Shown here piece after piece: positions 63,754 through 64,000 of a DNA stretch of 64,000 bases. Source of the DNA: an uncultured Pirellulaceae bacterium (GTDB lineage Bacteria > Planctomycetota > Planctomycetia > Pirellulales > Pirellulaceae); NCBI GenBank assembly GCA_937967505.1, contig CALCJM010000076.1, positions 1-64,000 of the forward strand. The letters are read 5' to 3'. The position numbers were made by a program, and so were the translations under genes. Within the stretch, counting starts at the first letter, position 1, and every line of letters begins with the position of its first letter. Below the pieces are notes generated by a model. It worked only from the letters and a program-made list of their open reading frames with translations, was not told where the DNA came from and searched no databases.

Positions 63754-64000
63754 ATGTACACAGATTTCGAACTTTCGTTCAGGCAAAGTGGAGGCTGGCT
63801 GAGCTTTTTTTTAGTTGAAGGAGGTCAAACCCGTGCCAGTGGCAGACAAAAACTCTCCGTGATCGAGCCGTTGCTACAGAGCGCTCTTGCTGCCGAAGCA
63901 AGTATAGCGGATGTTATGCAACAGTGGATAACAGTTGGTGAGAAAACGCTGGGGAACGAGATGTTTTCCATCATTCTCGCCCGATCGCCAGCTCGCCTAA
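63754..64000 (+). CDS. hypothetical protein, truncated by the window edge
   Basis: ATG 63754 follows GGAACTAGG. The frame is open to the window end for 82 codons: MYTDFELSFRQSGGWLSFFL then VEGGQTRASGRQKLSVIEP. It contains a helical segment (LLQSALAAEASIADVMQQW). No family recognised from this part. It is divergent from the papain-like gene, 111 bp away, and may belong to the same accessory unit. Confidence 0.5.
   Translation, partial: MYTDFELSFRQSGGWLSFFLVEGGQTRASGRQKLSVIEPLLQSALAAEASIADVMQQWITVGEKTLGNEMFSIILARSPARL

Noticed and set aside
1-64000. CRISPR arrays, tRNA and rRNA genes
   Set aside because: No regularly spaced direct repeats, tRNA cloverleaf or rRNA segments were seen by eye; a tRNA or CRISPR search would settle it.

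Overview
The window is a chromosomal segment of a planctomycete, most likely of the Pirellulales. The support is a DUF1559 pseudopilin-like protein with an H-X9-DG tail, a PEP-CTERM protein with a DUF4465-like core, TadE/TadG proteins with a von Willebrand factor A domain, a long LptD-like protein, an AsmA-like protein, a GH29 fucosidase, a membrane pyrophosphatase, and several short families that I know mainly from planctomycetes. Genes lie on both strands in short operons. I see no rRNA, tRNA or CRISPR array.

Layout. 1-3 kb: minus-strand cluster of a coiled-coil protein, two small acidic single-helix membrane proteins and a MoxR ATPase. 3-7 kb: aspartate carbamoyltransferase and an S41 C-terminal processing protease. 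7-12 kb: a small hypothetical, a membrane protein with an HExxH motif, a YkgJ-like cysteine protein, hisS and two small membrane proteins. 11.8-14.0 kb: a cobalamin riboswitch on the minus strand, followed by a DUF1559 gene and a PEP-CTERM/DUF4465 gene. 14.5-19.3 kb: a TIM-barrel epimerase-like protein, ilvD and a secreted GH29 fucosidase. 19.7-23.3 kb: sdhCAB. 23.4-26.0 kb: a tadE-tadE-tadG(vWA) operon. 26.2-37.5 kb: Lon-like protease, hypothetical, MscK-like channel, Gly-rich secreted protein and membrane pyrophosphatase. 37.9-44.9 kb: TPR protein, pterin carbinolamine dehydratase, LptD-like protein and small proteins.

44.9-51.5 kb is an accessory stretch. It holds gene-poor DNA, two inverted copies of an 83-bp palindromic element, an Xre/RES toxin-antitoxin module with a readable promoter, a decayed IS3-type transposase, a C25 (gingipain-like) peptidase, a small hypothetical and nadD. 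51.7-61.8 kb: priA, a sensor kinase with a CxxCH heme motif, a hypothetical, a large AsmA-like protein and a metallo-beta-lactamase-fold hydrolase. 61.9-64.0 kb looks AT-richer and foreign: a papain-like cysteine-peptidase-like protein translationally coupled to a tiny partner, and a divergent gene cut by the window edge.

Most genes are core metabolism (pyrimidines, branched-chain amino acids, TCA/respiration, NAD, translation, replication restart) and envelope biology. The most notable finding is the B12 riboswitch placed in front of a pseudopilin-like protein and a surface-type DUF4465/PEP-CTERM protein. This suggests a cobalamin-repressed cell-surface module unlike the TonB-dependent transporters usually found under this riboswitch. 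All family calls are from reading the sequence by eye; no database search was run.
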